Translations under genes and position numbers: made by a program | Assembly (NCBI GenBank): GCA_964352785.1 | Contig: CAYGTI010000001.1 | Location: 248,001 to 312,000, forward strand | Length of the DNA: 64,000 bases | From: JACOMS01 sp964352785 | GTDB lineage: Bacteria > Pseudomonadota > Alphaproteobacteria > Caulobacterales > Maricaulaceae | Direction: 5' to 3' | Part shown: positions 27,413 through 37,003 of the stretch, piece by piece | Layout of the letters: each line of letters begins with the position of its first letter | How positions within the stretch are numbered: the stretch's first letter is position 1 | The notes under the pieces: generated by a model | Database searches by the model: none | The model's input: only the letters and a program-made list of their open reading frames with translations | Told to the model about the DNA's origin: nothing

Positions 27413-30175
27413 TTAGAATTTCTTTGACACCGTGATGTTATAGGTTGTGCCATATTGTTCATGACGGCTGACGAATGTATCACCAGCTGAATTATAGTCA
27501 TCAATTGTACGGAAAGGCTCATCTGTAATGTTACTGGCTTCAAGATTAATACCGAAACCTTCAAGAGGTCCCTCATCAAAATCATAGCCAATTTGCGCAT
27601 CAACGATAAATTCATCTTTAGCGCTCGCTCCCGAAAGTGTCCCATCAAAAAGCTGAATTTCTGAACGGAATTCTGAACGATAACGACCACTCACGCGTGC
27701 TCTAAACCCGCCGTTTTCATAATAGATATCACCAGCGGCTGTATCTTTTGAATAACCCGGTATTTCAACTTGTTGTCCCCCGGGCAATTCAATGTTGCTG
27801 TCCGCATAAGTGTAGTTGGCATTCATACCAAAGCCCTCAAGGGACGGAACGATATCCCCTAATGAGAGCTTTAATGAAACTTCAACACCCTTGATGGAAC
27901 CCGTTTCAAGGTTGGCGTTTCCGCCAACATTAAACGTTGCCGCAGTAGGGTTAGCCGCCACAAAAGCTGAGCCCAAAAAGTCTCCGGCAATAGTCGCGTC
28001 TGTCAAAGTGGTTGATCCGCCTTGAACGTAATCAGACAAATCTTTGTAGAAAACAGCCACAGAAATAGCGCTGGCAGCCGTAAAGTACCTTTCAAAGGCT
28101 AGATCATAAGAATCTGACCTATAGGGACGCAAATAAGGATTACCACCGCTCAAATTCAAACACACATTATTGGGCGGTGAAAACCCAGCCGTAAGATAAG
28201 TGTCTGGAAGACCATCGGTTCCGGTATCCGCACATACAAGGTTTGAAAGCCCGGCATTTTGATTCGCTGCCATTTGGTCAAGCCGCGGGCGCGTAACCGT
28301 TTTAGCAAAAGCAGCCCGAACAAATGTGTCGTCCATAACTTCGGCACTTAAATTGATACTGGGCAACCAATAATCGTAACCCTCAGTGACAGTTTGTAGC
28401 GATGATATGCCGGGCTGTAACGTGTTGAGCGTGCCAGAAGAAGACTGCGTGACATCTTCATAACGCAAGCCAACGTTACCACGTACCGGTATGGCTGTAT
28501 CCAAATCAATATTTGCCATAGCGTAATATGAATCAATAGACTCATCAACGCTCCAAGCTACATCTCCTGCAGCACGAAGAACATATGTGCCGTCCGTCAA
28601 GAAGCTAGAAGGATCATAAGCAATCAACGGAATGCCTGTCCCGCCGTCATCGGTTACACCAACAATTGAATTTGTTGGAATACTGGCCGCGCGGTTGGTA
28701 AATATGGAACCAGGGTCAATAAAATTTTCGTTTGAATTATAAGACTTAAAACGGTCCGTTAAAAGCACGCCCGCTGTAACATCTGTGATGAATTTGTTGT
28801 CTAACTCATATTCTGCCTCAAGACGAAGCTGGTTTAGTTCATCATCGATCTGTGGCTCCTTGATAAAGCCAACCTGGCCCCAACCGCCCGGATCAGTTAA
28901 AAGCATCGTTGCCGGATCAGTATAATCACGCGTCGCCGCAATTGAGTAATCACCAGCTTCGGGGAGCGTATATGTCAACGTATCCAATAAATTTGCATTA
29001 CCACTGAACAGAGCGCCCGCGCCTGTACCAGCATATGACTCATAATCAACGTCTTGACGATCGAGTGATGAGTGGCTGTAATCCCCAGTTACTTTTAATT
29101 TTTCTGTTACAGCAAACGATGAATTCACCCCGATTGAGAACAACTCTGCCGTGTTACCCTCTGTATCCGTTCGAATGATAGGCGTTGTTGGGGAATATGT
29201 TACAGAATCGGCAAATCCAGTGCCCGTGACATTTGTTGCATTTGTTCCGCTCCAAGAGGCAATCGGGGTTTCAACACCCCGAAAAATACCGGCATCTTGA
29301 AAATCAGAATAATAAGCATCGATTGTGGCCTCGAACCGGTCGGTGGGCTCAAACTGTAACGTGCCGGTCACAGATGTACGCTCGAATGAACGTGACACGA
29401 CACCTGTGCGTGGGTTGTCGCGTGGAATGCGAACCGTTGAATTAAACTGCTCGGTTTGTCCCTCGGCCGTCTTTAACTCTCGGCTTGTATACTGAGTGGG
29501 GTTTGACTGATCCGTAAAACCAAGCGCGATTCCGACCTTGCCATCTGCAAATTGATCAATGTAAGAGGCAAACAAACGATAGCCATCATCAGCGAAATCT
29601 GGGTTCAGAGAGCCGCTATCATTCATGACGTACTTGCCTGAAAGGTTTATCTTACGCTCAGTATAATCAAGCGGCCTTGCCGTACGCAGGTCAACAGCAC
29701 CAGCGATGCCTGTCGTCGCTAAGCGCGCATCGGGTGTCTTATAAACCAACGCAGAGGAAATCAACTCAGAGGGATATTGGTCAAATTCGATACCCCGATT
29801 ATTACCCGCAGAAACTTGCTCGCGGCCATTTAGGAGTGAGATTGAGAAGTCAGGGCCCAAACCACGAATTGAGATTGATTGCGCGCGGCCACGGACACGT
29901 TGCGCCGTAACGCCAGGGAGGCGGGCCAGAGAGTCTGCAATCGAAACATCCGGCAGCTTACCAATGTCCTCAGCAGAAATCGCCTCTACGATTGAAGAGC
30001 TTTCTTTCTTTAAGCGCAAGCTGTTTTCAATCGACTGACGGATACCTGTCGCAACGACTACGTCGTCATTAAGCTCAGCGTCCTGTGCGATTGCTGTCAC
30101 ACTCATGGCTAGCGTCAGGGCCGTTGCAGCAGCGCTGGCCAAGCAAGCCCGTTTAAAATTCGTAGTAGATGTCAT
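27413..30175 (-). CDS. malA: MalA-like TonB-dependent maltodextrin receptor
   Basis: A 920-aa receptor of the Xanthomonas/Caulobacter type. The signal peptide ends near AIAQD. The N-terminal part has VVATGIRQSIENSLRLKK, and the plug has KLPDVSIADSLARLPGVTAQR, ISIRGLGPDFSISLLNGRE and the barrel-entry motif GIAGAVDLRTARPLD. The barrel ends NITVSKKF. It strongly resembles the maltose receptor MalA of Caulobacter crescentus, and the neighbours (amylases, alpha-glucosidases, MFS transporter, LacI regulator) agree with maltodextrin uptake. It is divergent from the periplasmic amylase at 30518 across a 342-bp regulatory region. Confidence 0.9.
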   Translation of the reverse strand: MTSTTNFKRACLASAAATALTLAMSVTAIAQDAELNDDVVVATGIRQSIENSLRLKKESSSIVEAISAEDIGKLPDVSIADSLARLPGVTAQRVRGRAQSISIRGLGPDFSISLLNGREQVSAGNNRGIEFDQYPSELISSALVYKTPDARLATTGIAGAVDLRTARPLDYTERKINLSGKYVMNDSGSLNPDFADDGYRLFASYIDQFADGKVGIALGFTDQSNPTQYTSRELKTAEGQTEQFNSTVRIPRDNPRTGVVSRSFERTSVTGTLQFEPTDRFEATIDAYYSDFQDAGIFRGVETPIASWSGTNATNVTGTGFADSVTYSPTTPIIRTDTEGNTAELFSIGVNSSFAVTEKLKVTGDYSHSSLDRQDVDYESYAGTGAGALFSGNANLLDTLTYTLPEAGDYSIAATRDYTDPATMLLTDPGGWGQVGFIKEPQIDDELNQLRLEAEYELDNKFITDVTAGVLLTDRFKSYNSNENFIDPGSIFTNRAASIPTNSIVGVTDDGGTGIPLIAYDPSSFLTDGTYVLRAAGDVAWSVDESIDSYYAMANIDLDTAIPVRGNVGLRYEDVTQSSSGTLNTLQPGISSLQTVTEGYDYWLPSINLSAEVMDDTFVRAAFAKTVTRPRLDQMAANQNAGLSNLVCADTGTDGLPDTYLTAGFSPPNNVCLNLSGGNPYLRPYRSDSYDLAFERYFTAASAISVAVFYKDLSDYVQGGSTTLTDATIAGDFLGSAFVAANPTAATFNVGGNANLETGSIKGVEVSLKLSLGDIVPSLEGFGMNANYTYADSNIELPGGQQVEIPGYSKDTAAGDIYYENGGFRARVSGRYRSEFRSEIQLFDGTLSGASAKDEFIVDAQIGYDFDEGPLEGFGINLEASNITDEPFRTIDDYNSAGDTFVSRHEQYGTTYNITVSKKF

Positions 30176-30276
30176 TCTGATTTCCCTTCAACGAGGCGCC
30201 TTTTATGACGGCTCTTTTTTCAACCCAAACACGAAAACGTATTTCAAGTTACGATTATATTCTTATATTTACACAA

Positions 30277-30297
30277 ATTTACATAATTTTTGCAAAT
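30277..30297. promoter_or_regulatory. Imperfect inverted repeat, candidate operator
   Basis: Arms ATTTACA and TGCAAAT are separated by 7 bp and differ from perfect symmetry at one position. The site resembles the 24210-24229 repeat with one extra base in the centre. It lies about 100 bases upstream of the receptor start. Confidence 0.4.
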
Positions 30298-30431
30298 TGT
30301 TTTATTATTTTTAATAAAAAATAGTGAAAACTGTTGCAAGAATACCACTAGTATATACTTAACTTACTGTTTTTTATACTTTTTTAATCAAAAAAGCCGA
30401 CCGCAAAACTAAAAATACAATAAATTATTTT

Positions 30432-30447
30432 ATGTAATTTTTTGCAT
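30432..30447. promoter_or_regulatory. Inverted repeat, candidate operator
   Basis: ATGTAATTTTTTGCAT differs by one base from the site at 24276-24291. It lies 70 bases upstream of the amylase start. Confidence 0.5.
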
Positions 30448-30517
30448 TAGGCTTTTCATTTAGATAAAAGCCTCCTAGGAAGGGTACATAAAAGGGGTAT
30501 AGAGGACGACTCAGAAC

Positions 30518-32485
30518 ATGATTTTAATACAAAAATCGACATTTTTACAAAAAACACTGCTTGGCACAGCCAGTCTGCTTATGCTTGCAGCCTGTAAAGG
30601 CCAAACTGACAGCGCGGTCGTGATAAAAACAGAGAATGTGCACACGAAAGTGATGGCGCAAACATCTACCTCACCTGTTACCACTAATATTGAATTCTCA
30701 AACTATTTGACGCGAGCCCCTGAAGATGACGTTGTTTACTTTATGCTTCCTGACCGTTTTGAAAACGGCGATACATCCAATGATACGGGCGGCTTCCCCG
30801 GCGGCAAGCTCGATCACGGCTATGACCCAACACATAAAGGCTTTTATCACGGCGGAGACCTTAAAGGTCTCACCTCTCGCCTTGATTATATAAAGGGGAT
30901 GGGCGCGAGCGCGATTTGGCTTGGCCCTATCTATAAGAATAAACCAGTTCAGGGCGGGCCCGGCCAAGAAAGCTCCGGCTATCATGGCTATTGGATTACA
31001 GATTTCACCTCTGTTGACCCGCATCTCGGTACAAATGCAGAGCTAAAGACCTTTGTCGATGCGGCTCATGCACGCAATATGAAAGTCTATTTGGATATTA
31101 TTACTAACCATACAGCGGATGTCATTTCTTACCGTGAATGCCATGATCCGAATTATCAAGGCGGCGACAAAGTCACCGATGGCTGCAATTATCGCAGCCT
31201 AGCGGATTATCCCTATACAACACGTGGTGATGTAGATGCCCCCTCGATTAATAAAAATTTCATGGGGGATGAAGATCATCATCAGACAACCGAAAATTTC
31301 GCCAACCTTACCCAGAACAACTATGCTTACACGCCTTATGTGCCCGCCGGAGAAGAGAACTCCAAGACCCCAGCATGGTTGAATGATGTCAAATATTATC
31401 ACAATCGCGGCGAAACAACATTTGAGGGTGAAGACAGTCTTTATGGCGACTTCGCAGGGTTGGACGATCTCTTCACAGAGCATCCCGAAGTCGTCGACGG
31501 TATGATCGATATCTTCAAGGGCTGGATTACGAATTATAAAATGGACGGTTTTCGGATTGATACGACACGTCACGTCAATCCAAACTTTTGGAAGCAGTTT
31601 CTCCCAGCCATGAAAGAACATGCCACCAAAGAAGGCATTCCAAATTTCTATATGTTTGGTGAAGTCTATGATCCCGACCCTGCCGCTCTTGCTCGATTCA
31701 CACGCGTTGACGGGTTTGACCAAGTTCTCGACTTTGGTTTCCAATCTGCCGTTTTTGATGTGATGAGCGGCAAAACACATACAGATCGTTTAGACCGTTT
31801 TTTGAACGCAGACTCCTTATACGGTGACGCAACGAAGCAAGGTCGCACGCAGCCAACATTTCTCGGCAATCATGATATGGGGCGTTTTGCCGGAATGGTA
31901 AAAAATGAAAACCCTCATATGAGCCAAGAGGAGCTTCTAGCCCGCACAAAACTTGCTCATGGCCTTATGATGTTCATGCGCGGCGTTCCCGTTATTTATT
32001 CCGGCAGCGAACAAGGATTCGTTTCAGACGGCAATGATCAAGCAGCGCGCGAGAATATGTTCCCCAGCCAGACAGTCAGTTATAATGATAATGACCTTAT
32101 AGGTACAGACGCGACCACGGCTGAAAGTAATTTCGACATCGGACATCCGCTTTACCGCTATATTTCAGAAACATCTGCTATCCGGCGCTCACATTCAGCA
32201 TTATCTCGTGGTCAGATGATACCTAGACTGACTGAAAAGGACGGAAACATTTTTGCCTTCTCTCGTTTTGACCCAATTACAGGCCATGAATATCTCATTG
32301 CAGCAAATACTGGTTCAAAAGCGCGATCTGTGAATATTAATATAGATGCAGGCTCTACCAATATAGCCTCTTTGTTGGGCATATGTGGCCCGATGAAAAC
32401 AACGGGAAATATTAGATTGGATTTAGCCCCATTTGACCTCATCATATGCCGCTCTGCAACAGCTTCCACGCGGTTTGGAAAATAA
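30518..32485 (+). CDS. GH13 alpha-amylase-family lipoprotein
   Basis: A 655-aa protein with a lipoprotein signal (lipobox LAAC, Cys26) and a large GH13 domain. It has nucleophile Asp348 (DGFRIDTTRH), acid/base Glu382 (MFGEVYDPD) and Asp453 (LGNHDMGR). A C-terminal beta domain follows from about residue 570. Length and motifs fit surface or periplasmic alpha-amylases and cyclomaltodextrinase-like enzymes that shorten maltodextrins. It is the first gene of an operon with the cytoplasmic alpha-glucosidase, which begins two bases after its stop. Transcription probably starts in the operator-bearing gap before it. Confidence 0.9.
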   Translation: MILIQKSTFLQKTLLGTASLLMLAACKGQTDSAVVIKTENVHTKVMAQTSTSPVTTNIEFSNYLTRAPEDDVVYFMLPDRFENGDTSNDTGGFPGGKLDHGYDPTHKGFYHGGDLKGLTSRLDYIKGMGASAIWLGPIYKNKPVQGGPGQESSGYHGYWITDFTSVDPHLGTNAELKTFVDAAHARNMKVYLDIITNHTADVISYRECHDPNYQGGDKVTDGCNYRSLADYPYTTRGDVDAPSINKNFMGDEDHHQTTENFANLTQNNYAYTPYVPAGEENSKTPAWLNDVKYYHNRGETTFEGEDSLYGDFAGLDDLFTEHPEVVDGMIDIFKGWITNYKMDGFRIDTTRHVNPNFWKQFLPAMKEHATKEGIPNFYMFGEVYDPDPAALARFTRVDGFDQVLDFGFQSAVFDVMSGKTHTDRLDRFLNADSLYGDATKQGRTQPTFLGNHDMGRFAGMVKNENPHMSQEELLARTKLAHGLMMFMRGVPVIYSGSEQGFVSDGNDQAARENMFPSQTVSYNDNDLIGTDATTAESNFDIGHPLYRYISETSAIRRSHSALSRGQMIPRLTEKDGNIFAFSRFDPITGHEYLIAANTGSKARSVNINIDAGSTNIASLLGICGPMKTTGNIRLDLAPFDLIICRSATASTRFGK

Positions 32486-32487
32486 AC

Positions 32488-34149
32488 ATGTCAATGACTC
32501 AAGGCATTAGCAACGCTGCGCTCATCTTTGACGAGGAAGACATGGGCCTTCTTCTGCAAAACCACGACATCGCATGGTGGAAAGGCGCGGCCATCTATCA
32601 AATCTATCCCCGCAGCTTTAAAGATAGCAATGGTGACGGCATCGGAGATTTACATGGCGTTATTGAACATCTGGATCATGTCGCATCCTTAGGCGTAGAT
32701 GGGGTCTGGCTCTCGCCTTTCTTCACATCTCCCATGGCGGATTTCGGCTATGACATCGCAGATTTTTGCGGTGTTGATCCCGTGTTTGGAAACCTGTCCG
32801 ATTTTGACCGCTTGATTGCCAAAGCTCATGAGCTTGGCCTGAAAGTCATTATTGATCAGATATACTCACATAGCTCTAACCAACATCCCTGGTTTGAAGA
32901 AAGCCGACAGAGCAAGACAAACCCAAAATCAGGCTGGTATGTCTGGGCTGATGCCAATTCTGACGGCACGCCGCCAAATAATTGGCAATCTGTTTTTGGA
33001 ATGGGAGCGTGGCAATGGGATGCGCGGCGCGGTCAGTATTACTTACACAACTTCCTTGTTGAGCAACCGGACTTGAATCTACACAACCCTGATGTTCAAG
33101 ACGCTATTTTAGACGTCACGAGATTTTGGCTGGACCGCGACGTTGATGGTTTTCGTTTGGACGCGCTCAATTTTGGCATGCACGATCCGGAACTTAAAGA
33201 TAACCCTGTTGAGACAATCTTTAAGCGCCCGCCTACAAGACCCTTTGATTTTCAGCGCCATGTTAATTCCATGTCGCATCCCGATATTCCAAAATTTCTT
33301 GAGCGCATTCGTAGCATCATCGACGAATATCCCAACCGTTTCACGGTAGCTGAAGTCGGCGGCCCCTATCCGATGGATGAAATGAAAGCCTTTACCCAAG
33401 GAAACAAACGCCTGAATTCTGCTTACGCTTTTGATTTTCTATATGCAGACCACTTATCAGCCACTCTCATTCGTTCAACCTTAGCTAATTGGCCAGGCGA
33501 GCCCCATGAAGGTTGGCCAAGCTGGGCGTTCTCAAATCACGATGCCCCGCGCGCTGTTTCGCGCTGGCGCGGAAGCTGCGATGAAGCCCGTTATTCAAAG
33601 CTTCTGGCCGCCTTGTTAGCTTCTTTCCGTGGAAATATATTTGTCTATCAAGGCGAAGAGTTGGGCCTTCCTCAAGCCAATGTAGCTTTTGAAGATTTGA
33701 AAGACCCCGAAGCCATCACAAATTGGCCTGAAACATTAGGACGCGATGGCGCGCGAACCCCCATGCCGTGGTCACAAACCAATCGCTGTGCAGGGTTTTC
33801 AACGGAGAAACCTTGGCTGCCCGTTGATGAGCGGCACATTGAAATGACGGTAACTAAGCAGAATGAAGATGAAAGTTCGGTTCTTAATTTCTATAGAAAC
33901 ATTATAAAATTACGCAAAAACAGCACGGCGCTTCGTCATGGTGATATTGAATTTTTAGAGAGCACGCCCGAGCTCTTACTTATCAAGCGAAGTTCGGAAA
34001 CAGAGACACGCATTTGCGCCTTTAACCTCACGGATAGCCCCCTGCCACTGCCTAAGATGACTATTGCTTCGCCTGACGTTATTATAGGTGAAGGCCCAAG
34101 CGGCGGCAAATTACCCGCCTATAGCGCTGTCATCAGCAAAGCCCTTTAA
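32488..34149 (+). CDS. GH13 alpha-glucosidase (maltase, subfamily 23-like)
   Basis: A 553-aa enzyme from the ATG at 32488, with no signal peptide, so cytoplasmic. It has the oligo-1,6/alpha-glucosidase layout: IYQIYPRSFKDSNGDGIGDL (about 36-55), nucleophile Asp225 (GFRLDALNF), acid/base Glu289 (FTVAEVGG) and Asp352 (FSNHDAPR). It would hydrolyse maltose brought in by the MFS transporter to glucose. Its stop codon overlaps the stop of the convergent LacI gene (4 bp). Confidence 0.9.
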   Translation: MSMTQGISNAALIFDEEDMGLLLQNHDIAWWKGAAIYQIYPRSFKDSNGDGIGDLHGVIEHLDHVASLGVDGVWLSPFFTSPMADFGYDIADFCGVDPVFGNLSDFDRLIAKAHELGLKVIIDQIYSHSSNQHPWFEESRQSKTNPKSGWYVWADANSDGTPPNNWQSVFGMGAWQWDARRGQYYLHNFLVEQPDLNLHNPDVQDAILDVTRFWLDRDVDGFRLDALNFGMHDPELKDNPVETIFKRPPTRPFDFQRHVNSMSHPDIPKFLERIRSIIDEYPNRFTVAEVGGPYPMDEMKAFTQGNKRLNSAYAFDFLYADHLSATLIRSTLANWPGEPHEGWPSWAFSNHDAPRAVSRWRGSCDEARYSKLLAALLASFRGNIFVYQGEELGLPQANVAFEDLKDPEAITNWPETLGRDGARTPMPWSQTNRCAGFSTEKPWLPVDERHIEMTVTKQNEDESSVLNFYRNIIKLRKNSTALRHGDIEFLESTPELLLIKRSSETETRICAFNLTDSPLPLPKMTIASPDVIIGEGPSGGKLPAYSAVISKAL

Positions 34150-35156
34150 CCGCCACAAGACTCCCGCATAATGAGGTCAGTGGGCAGACGTTCAGAGACC
34201 ATATCTTGCGGATTAGACGCGTTGAGCAACTTAGCCACCATCAGACTTCCAGCTTTGGAAAGGTCTTGACGAATAGTCGTAAGCGCGGGCCTGTTATAAC
34301 GTGCTAATTGAACATCATCATATCCCACAACTGATACATCACCCGGAACAGAAATCCCTTGGCGCTGCAGAGCCCGAATGGCGCCCAAAGCAATCATATC
34401 ACTACTGGCAAATATGGCATCAAACTTTGTGCGGCTTGCCACGAGTGCATCGACAGCGGCCTCCGCGCTCTCAATTTTAAAATGTGCAGGAGAGACAAGT
34501 GCAGGGTCTAAAGGCAAACCCGCCATCTCAAGCGCCATGCGGTAACCATCATAACGCTGGCCGATTTCCGGCGCTTCGGTATCTCCAAAAAAAGCAATAC
34601 GTTTACGGCCAAGGCGGGCAAGATGTGCCGTGGCGCGTTTGCCGCCGCGCACATTATCTGTCCCCACAGAACAATAGCGCTGTCCCCGAAGCTCACCGCC
34701 CCAAACAACGAAACGTGTAGGATGTCCAACAAGGCGATTGAGCCGCTCATGCAGGAAACTCTGTCCCAAAATTATTACGCCTTCCGACTTGTTAAGCTCC
34801 AACAGCCGCGAAAGGTCATCATAATTTTGTGGTGACGCGTGAGAGATTAAAAGGTCGCATTTACGTTCGCGTGCAGCCTCACCTACCGAGCCTATAAGTT
34901 CTTGAAAAAACGGATCCAAAAGCCATCCTTCACGTCCCTGAGGCGGCGGGATTATAATACTAATGGTTGCAGCGGCACGGTCTAGAGAGGTCGGCATGGT
35001 AGGACGCAGGTTATAGCCGTTCTTGCGTGCCAAGGTCCAAATTTCGCGCTTCGTATGCTCATTGACTGCAGGACTGTCATTGAGCGCTCGGGACACAGTC
35101 GCGATAGAGACGCCCGCAATCTGCGCTAAATCTTCAAGTCGTATTTTCTTTGCCAT
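34146..35156 (-). CDS. malI: LacI-family transcriptional regulator of the maltose locus
   Basis: A 336-aa LacI-type repressor. The N-terminal helix-turn-helix is RLEDLAQIAGVSIATVSRALN (the first 20 residues or so after KKI) with the hinge following at about 50-60. A periplasmic-binding-protein-like effector domain includes VSVVGYDDVQLARY near residue 275 and TTIRQDL. It follows the MFS transporter gene by two bases, matching the Caulobacter malY-malI arrangement. The probable inducer is maltose or a related disaccharide, and the probable operators are the AT-rich repeats in this locus; both points are inferred. Confidence 0.85.
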   Translation of the reverse strand: MAKKIRLEDLAQIAGVSIATVSRALNDSPAVNEHTKREIWTLARKNGYNLRPTMPTSLDRAAATISIIIPPPQGREGWLLDPFFQELIGSVGEAARERKCDLLISHASPQNYDDLSRLLELNKSEGVIILGQSFLHERLNRLVGHPTRFVVWGGELRGQRYCSVGTDNVRGGKRATAHLARLGRKRIAFFGDTEAPEIGQRYDGYRMALEMAGLPLDPALVSPAHFKIESAEAAVDALVASRTKFDAIFASSDMIALGAIRALQRQGISVPGDVSVVGYDDVQLARYNRPALTTIRQDLSKAGSLMVAKLLNASNPQDMVSERLPTDLIMRESCGG

Positions 35157-35158
35157 CT

Positions 35159-36679
35159 CTAGGCGTCTTTCACATCTTTATGCGGAACGAATATGAGCAA
35201 TATGGCACCAAGTGCCATGATACAGCCCGCTAATACTAAAGTGCGAATAGGTTCATTTTGCAAGAATGTCGAGAGCACAGCACCCATAACTGTGCCGACA
35301 ACAAGCTGCGGGATAACGATGAAGAAATTGAATATCCCCATGTAAGTGCCCATGCGGGATGGCGGCAGCGCATCGGCAAGCAAAACATAAGGCAATGTCA
35401 AAACACACGCCCAGACGATACCGATACCCGTGGCATTAACCCAAAACATCTCAGGCCCCATAAAATAAAGCCCCGCAAATGATGCGCCGCCAATAAGAAG
35501 CGCCAAAGCGTAAAATGGTTTTACGCCGATTATTTTTGTAAAAAATGGAATTGCTAAAGCAAAGAACATTGACACAATGCCGTATAGCGCAAAGATATCA
35601 TTCACGGCCAGCGCGCCATTACCGTAAGCCGTGCTCGCTGTATCAGCGCTACCGAAATGATGAGATGTTATAGCAGGCGTTAGATAAACCCAGAGGATGA
35701 AAAAGGCGAACCAAGACGTGAATTGCACCAGTGCCAAGCGCCGCATGATCTTTGGCATGGTCGCGAAATCATCCATAAGTGCTCCAATAAACCCTGCCTC
35801 TCGCCCCGCCTTTAGACGGCCTGAATTATATAAAAATAGCGCCCCAAATATCGCGACTAAAGCGGCGAAAATAATGAACTGCTTTTCTGTGTTAAATATA
35901 AATACAGCCGTCACCAAAATAGCAGCTAGAGCCAATGCGACGCCACCCCAGAGTGTGAAGAAGTCAGGCTCAGGCACTACGCGCGGCGCCCTGCGCATCG
36001 CCGCCATATCGGACACATCGGCGGCCTCAAAGCTTTCCAATTCCTCGGGCGAATATTCTTTGGACGTCAGAACCGTCCATAAAACGGAGAGCAGCAGTAA
36101 CAGCGCCCCCGCCGCGAAAGCCCATTTTACAGATGGCGCAATACTGCCTGCTGCAGCAACATTTTTCGCCCCCAATAGACCCATCCATTCAGGGAGTTTA
36201 GAGCCTACAAATGTTCCGAGGCCGATGAAGAAGCCCTGCATGGCATAGCCGGTGGTCCGCTGTTTAGAATTAAGGTTATCGCCAACAAAAGCGCGGAAGG
36301 GCTCCATGGAGATGTTCAGCGCTGAGTCTAATATCCATAGCGATGACGCCGCTATCCAGAGATAGGGCGAGTTGGGCATAAAGATTAGAGCGAAACTCGC
36401 CATTAATGCGCCAATAAGGAAAAATGGACGCCGCCGCCCAAATCGGCCCCATGTCCTATCCGACATATAGCCGATAATCGGCTGTAAGATAAGACCCGTC
36501 ACAGGCCCAGCTAACCAGAACAATGCTAGCTTATCATAATCCGCGCCAAGAGATTGAGCGATACGGGAGGCGTTGGCATTTTGCAGGGCAAAACCAATCT
36601 GCAACCCGAAAAAACCAACAGCCATATTTAAAATGGCGAGCCATGGCAGATTTGGCTTCTGCCGCGCAGCAATATTCAT
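35159..36679 (-). CDS. malY: MFS/GPH-type maltose transporter (MalY-like)
   Basis: A 506-aa inner-membrane protein with about 12 membrane segments. Family signatures include GFALQNANASRIAQSLGAD near residue 28 and the loop GYMSDRTWGRFGRRRPFFL near residue 70, typical of sucrose/maltose proton symporters (SucX, MalT, Caulobacter MalY). A longer central cytoplasmic loop (about 210-240) contains many Glu and Asp residues. It imports the disaccharide released by the periplasmic amylases. It shares an operon with the LacI regulator downstream. The promoter region carries a nested palindrome at 36693-36726. Confidence 0.88.
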   Translation of the reverse strand: MNIAARQKPNLPWLAILNMAVGFFGLQIGFALQNANASRIAQSLGADYDKLALFWLAGPVTGLILQPIIGYMSDRTWGRFGRRRPFFLIGALMASFALIFMPNSPYLWIAASSLWILDSALNISMEPFRAFVGDNLNSKQRTTGYAMQGFFIGLGTFVGSKLPEWMGLLGAKNVAAAGSIAPSVKWAFAAGALLLLLSVLWTVLTSKEYSPEELESFEAADVSDMAAMRRAPRVVPEPDFFTLWGGVALALAAILVTAVFIFNTEKQFIIFAALVAIFGALFLYNSGRLKAGREAGFIGALMDDFATMPKIMRRLALVQFTSWFAFFILWVYLTPAITSHHFGSADTASTAYGNGALAVNDIFALYGIVSMFFALAIPFFTKIIGVKPFYALALLIGGASFAGLYFMGPEMFWVNATGIGIVWACVLTLPYVLLADALPPSRMGTYMGIFNFFIVIPQLVVGTVMGAVLSTFLQNEPIRTLVLAGCIMALGAILLIFVPHKDVKDA

Positions 36680-36692
36680 GAAAGCCCCCTGG

Positions 36693-36726
36693 TGTAAAAT
36701 TATGTAATTTTTACATTTTTTTACAC
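36693..36726. promoter_or_regulatory. Nested palindrome, candidate operator of malY-malI
   Basis: An inner repeat ATGTAA-TTT-TTACAT (36703-36717) sits inside an outer repeat GTGTAAAA (36693-36700) and TTTTACAC (36719-36726). The block starts 14 bases upstream of the transporter ATG. The inner part matches the sites at 24276 and 30432 except that its centre is one base shorter. The following stretch, 36727-37003, holds no gene that I can recognise. Confidence 0.55.
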
Positions 36727-37003
36727 TTTGTTGAGTATTTGTCGAGCTATAACTATATAATCATTGAAAATTTATTGTCCGCTAAGTTCTAAACGACATC
36801 TTGATGATTAGCGCTAAGGTTCGCTAACGAGAAATTCTAGAATTCATCGAGCGGGCTATTTTGAGCGTTTATAGCCACCCATCTCTGAGGCTTACATTGA
36901 GAGATTTTAAGCCGCTCGTTTTTAGACGGTTATGGGTCAAGAGGAGACTGAACGGCTTTCTCACGTTAATGCCAATTTCCAGACATTTTGCTAAAACATA
37001 GCG

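Larger units (their letters stand above)
30176..30517. promoter_or_regulatory. Divergent regulatory region of malA and the amylase operon
   Basis: A 342-bp AT-rich gap without a plausible gene. It contains two repeat sites related to those elsewhere in the locus (30277-30297 and 30432-30447) and must hold promoters for both directions. A ribosome site for the receptor and GAGGACG before the amylase are the only other recognisable elements. Confidence 0.7.

Noticed and set aside
27379..27690. A 103-aa minus-strand frame overlapping the end of malA
   Set aside because: It is an out-of-frame reading of the receptor's conserved C-terminal barrel and has no ribosome site.
35697..36248. 183-aa plus-strand frame inside the MFS gene
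   Set aside because: It lies antisense to a well-supported membrane transporter and has low-complexity Ala/Ser/Asn composition typical of a shadow frame.
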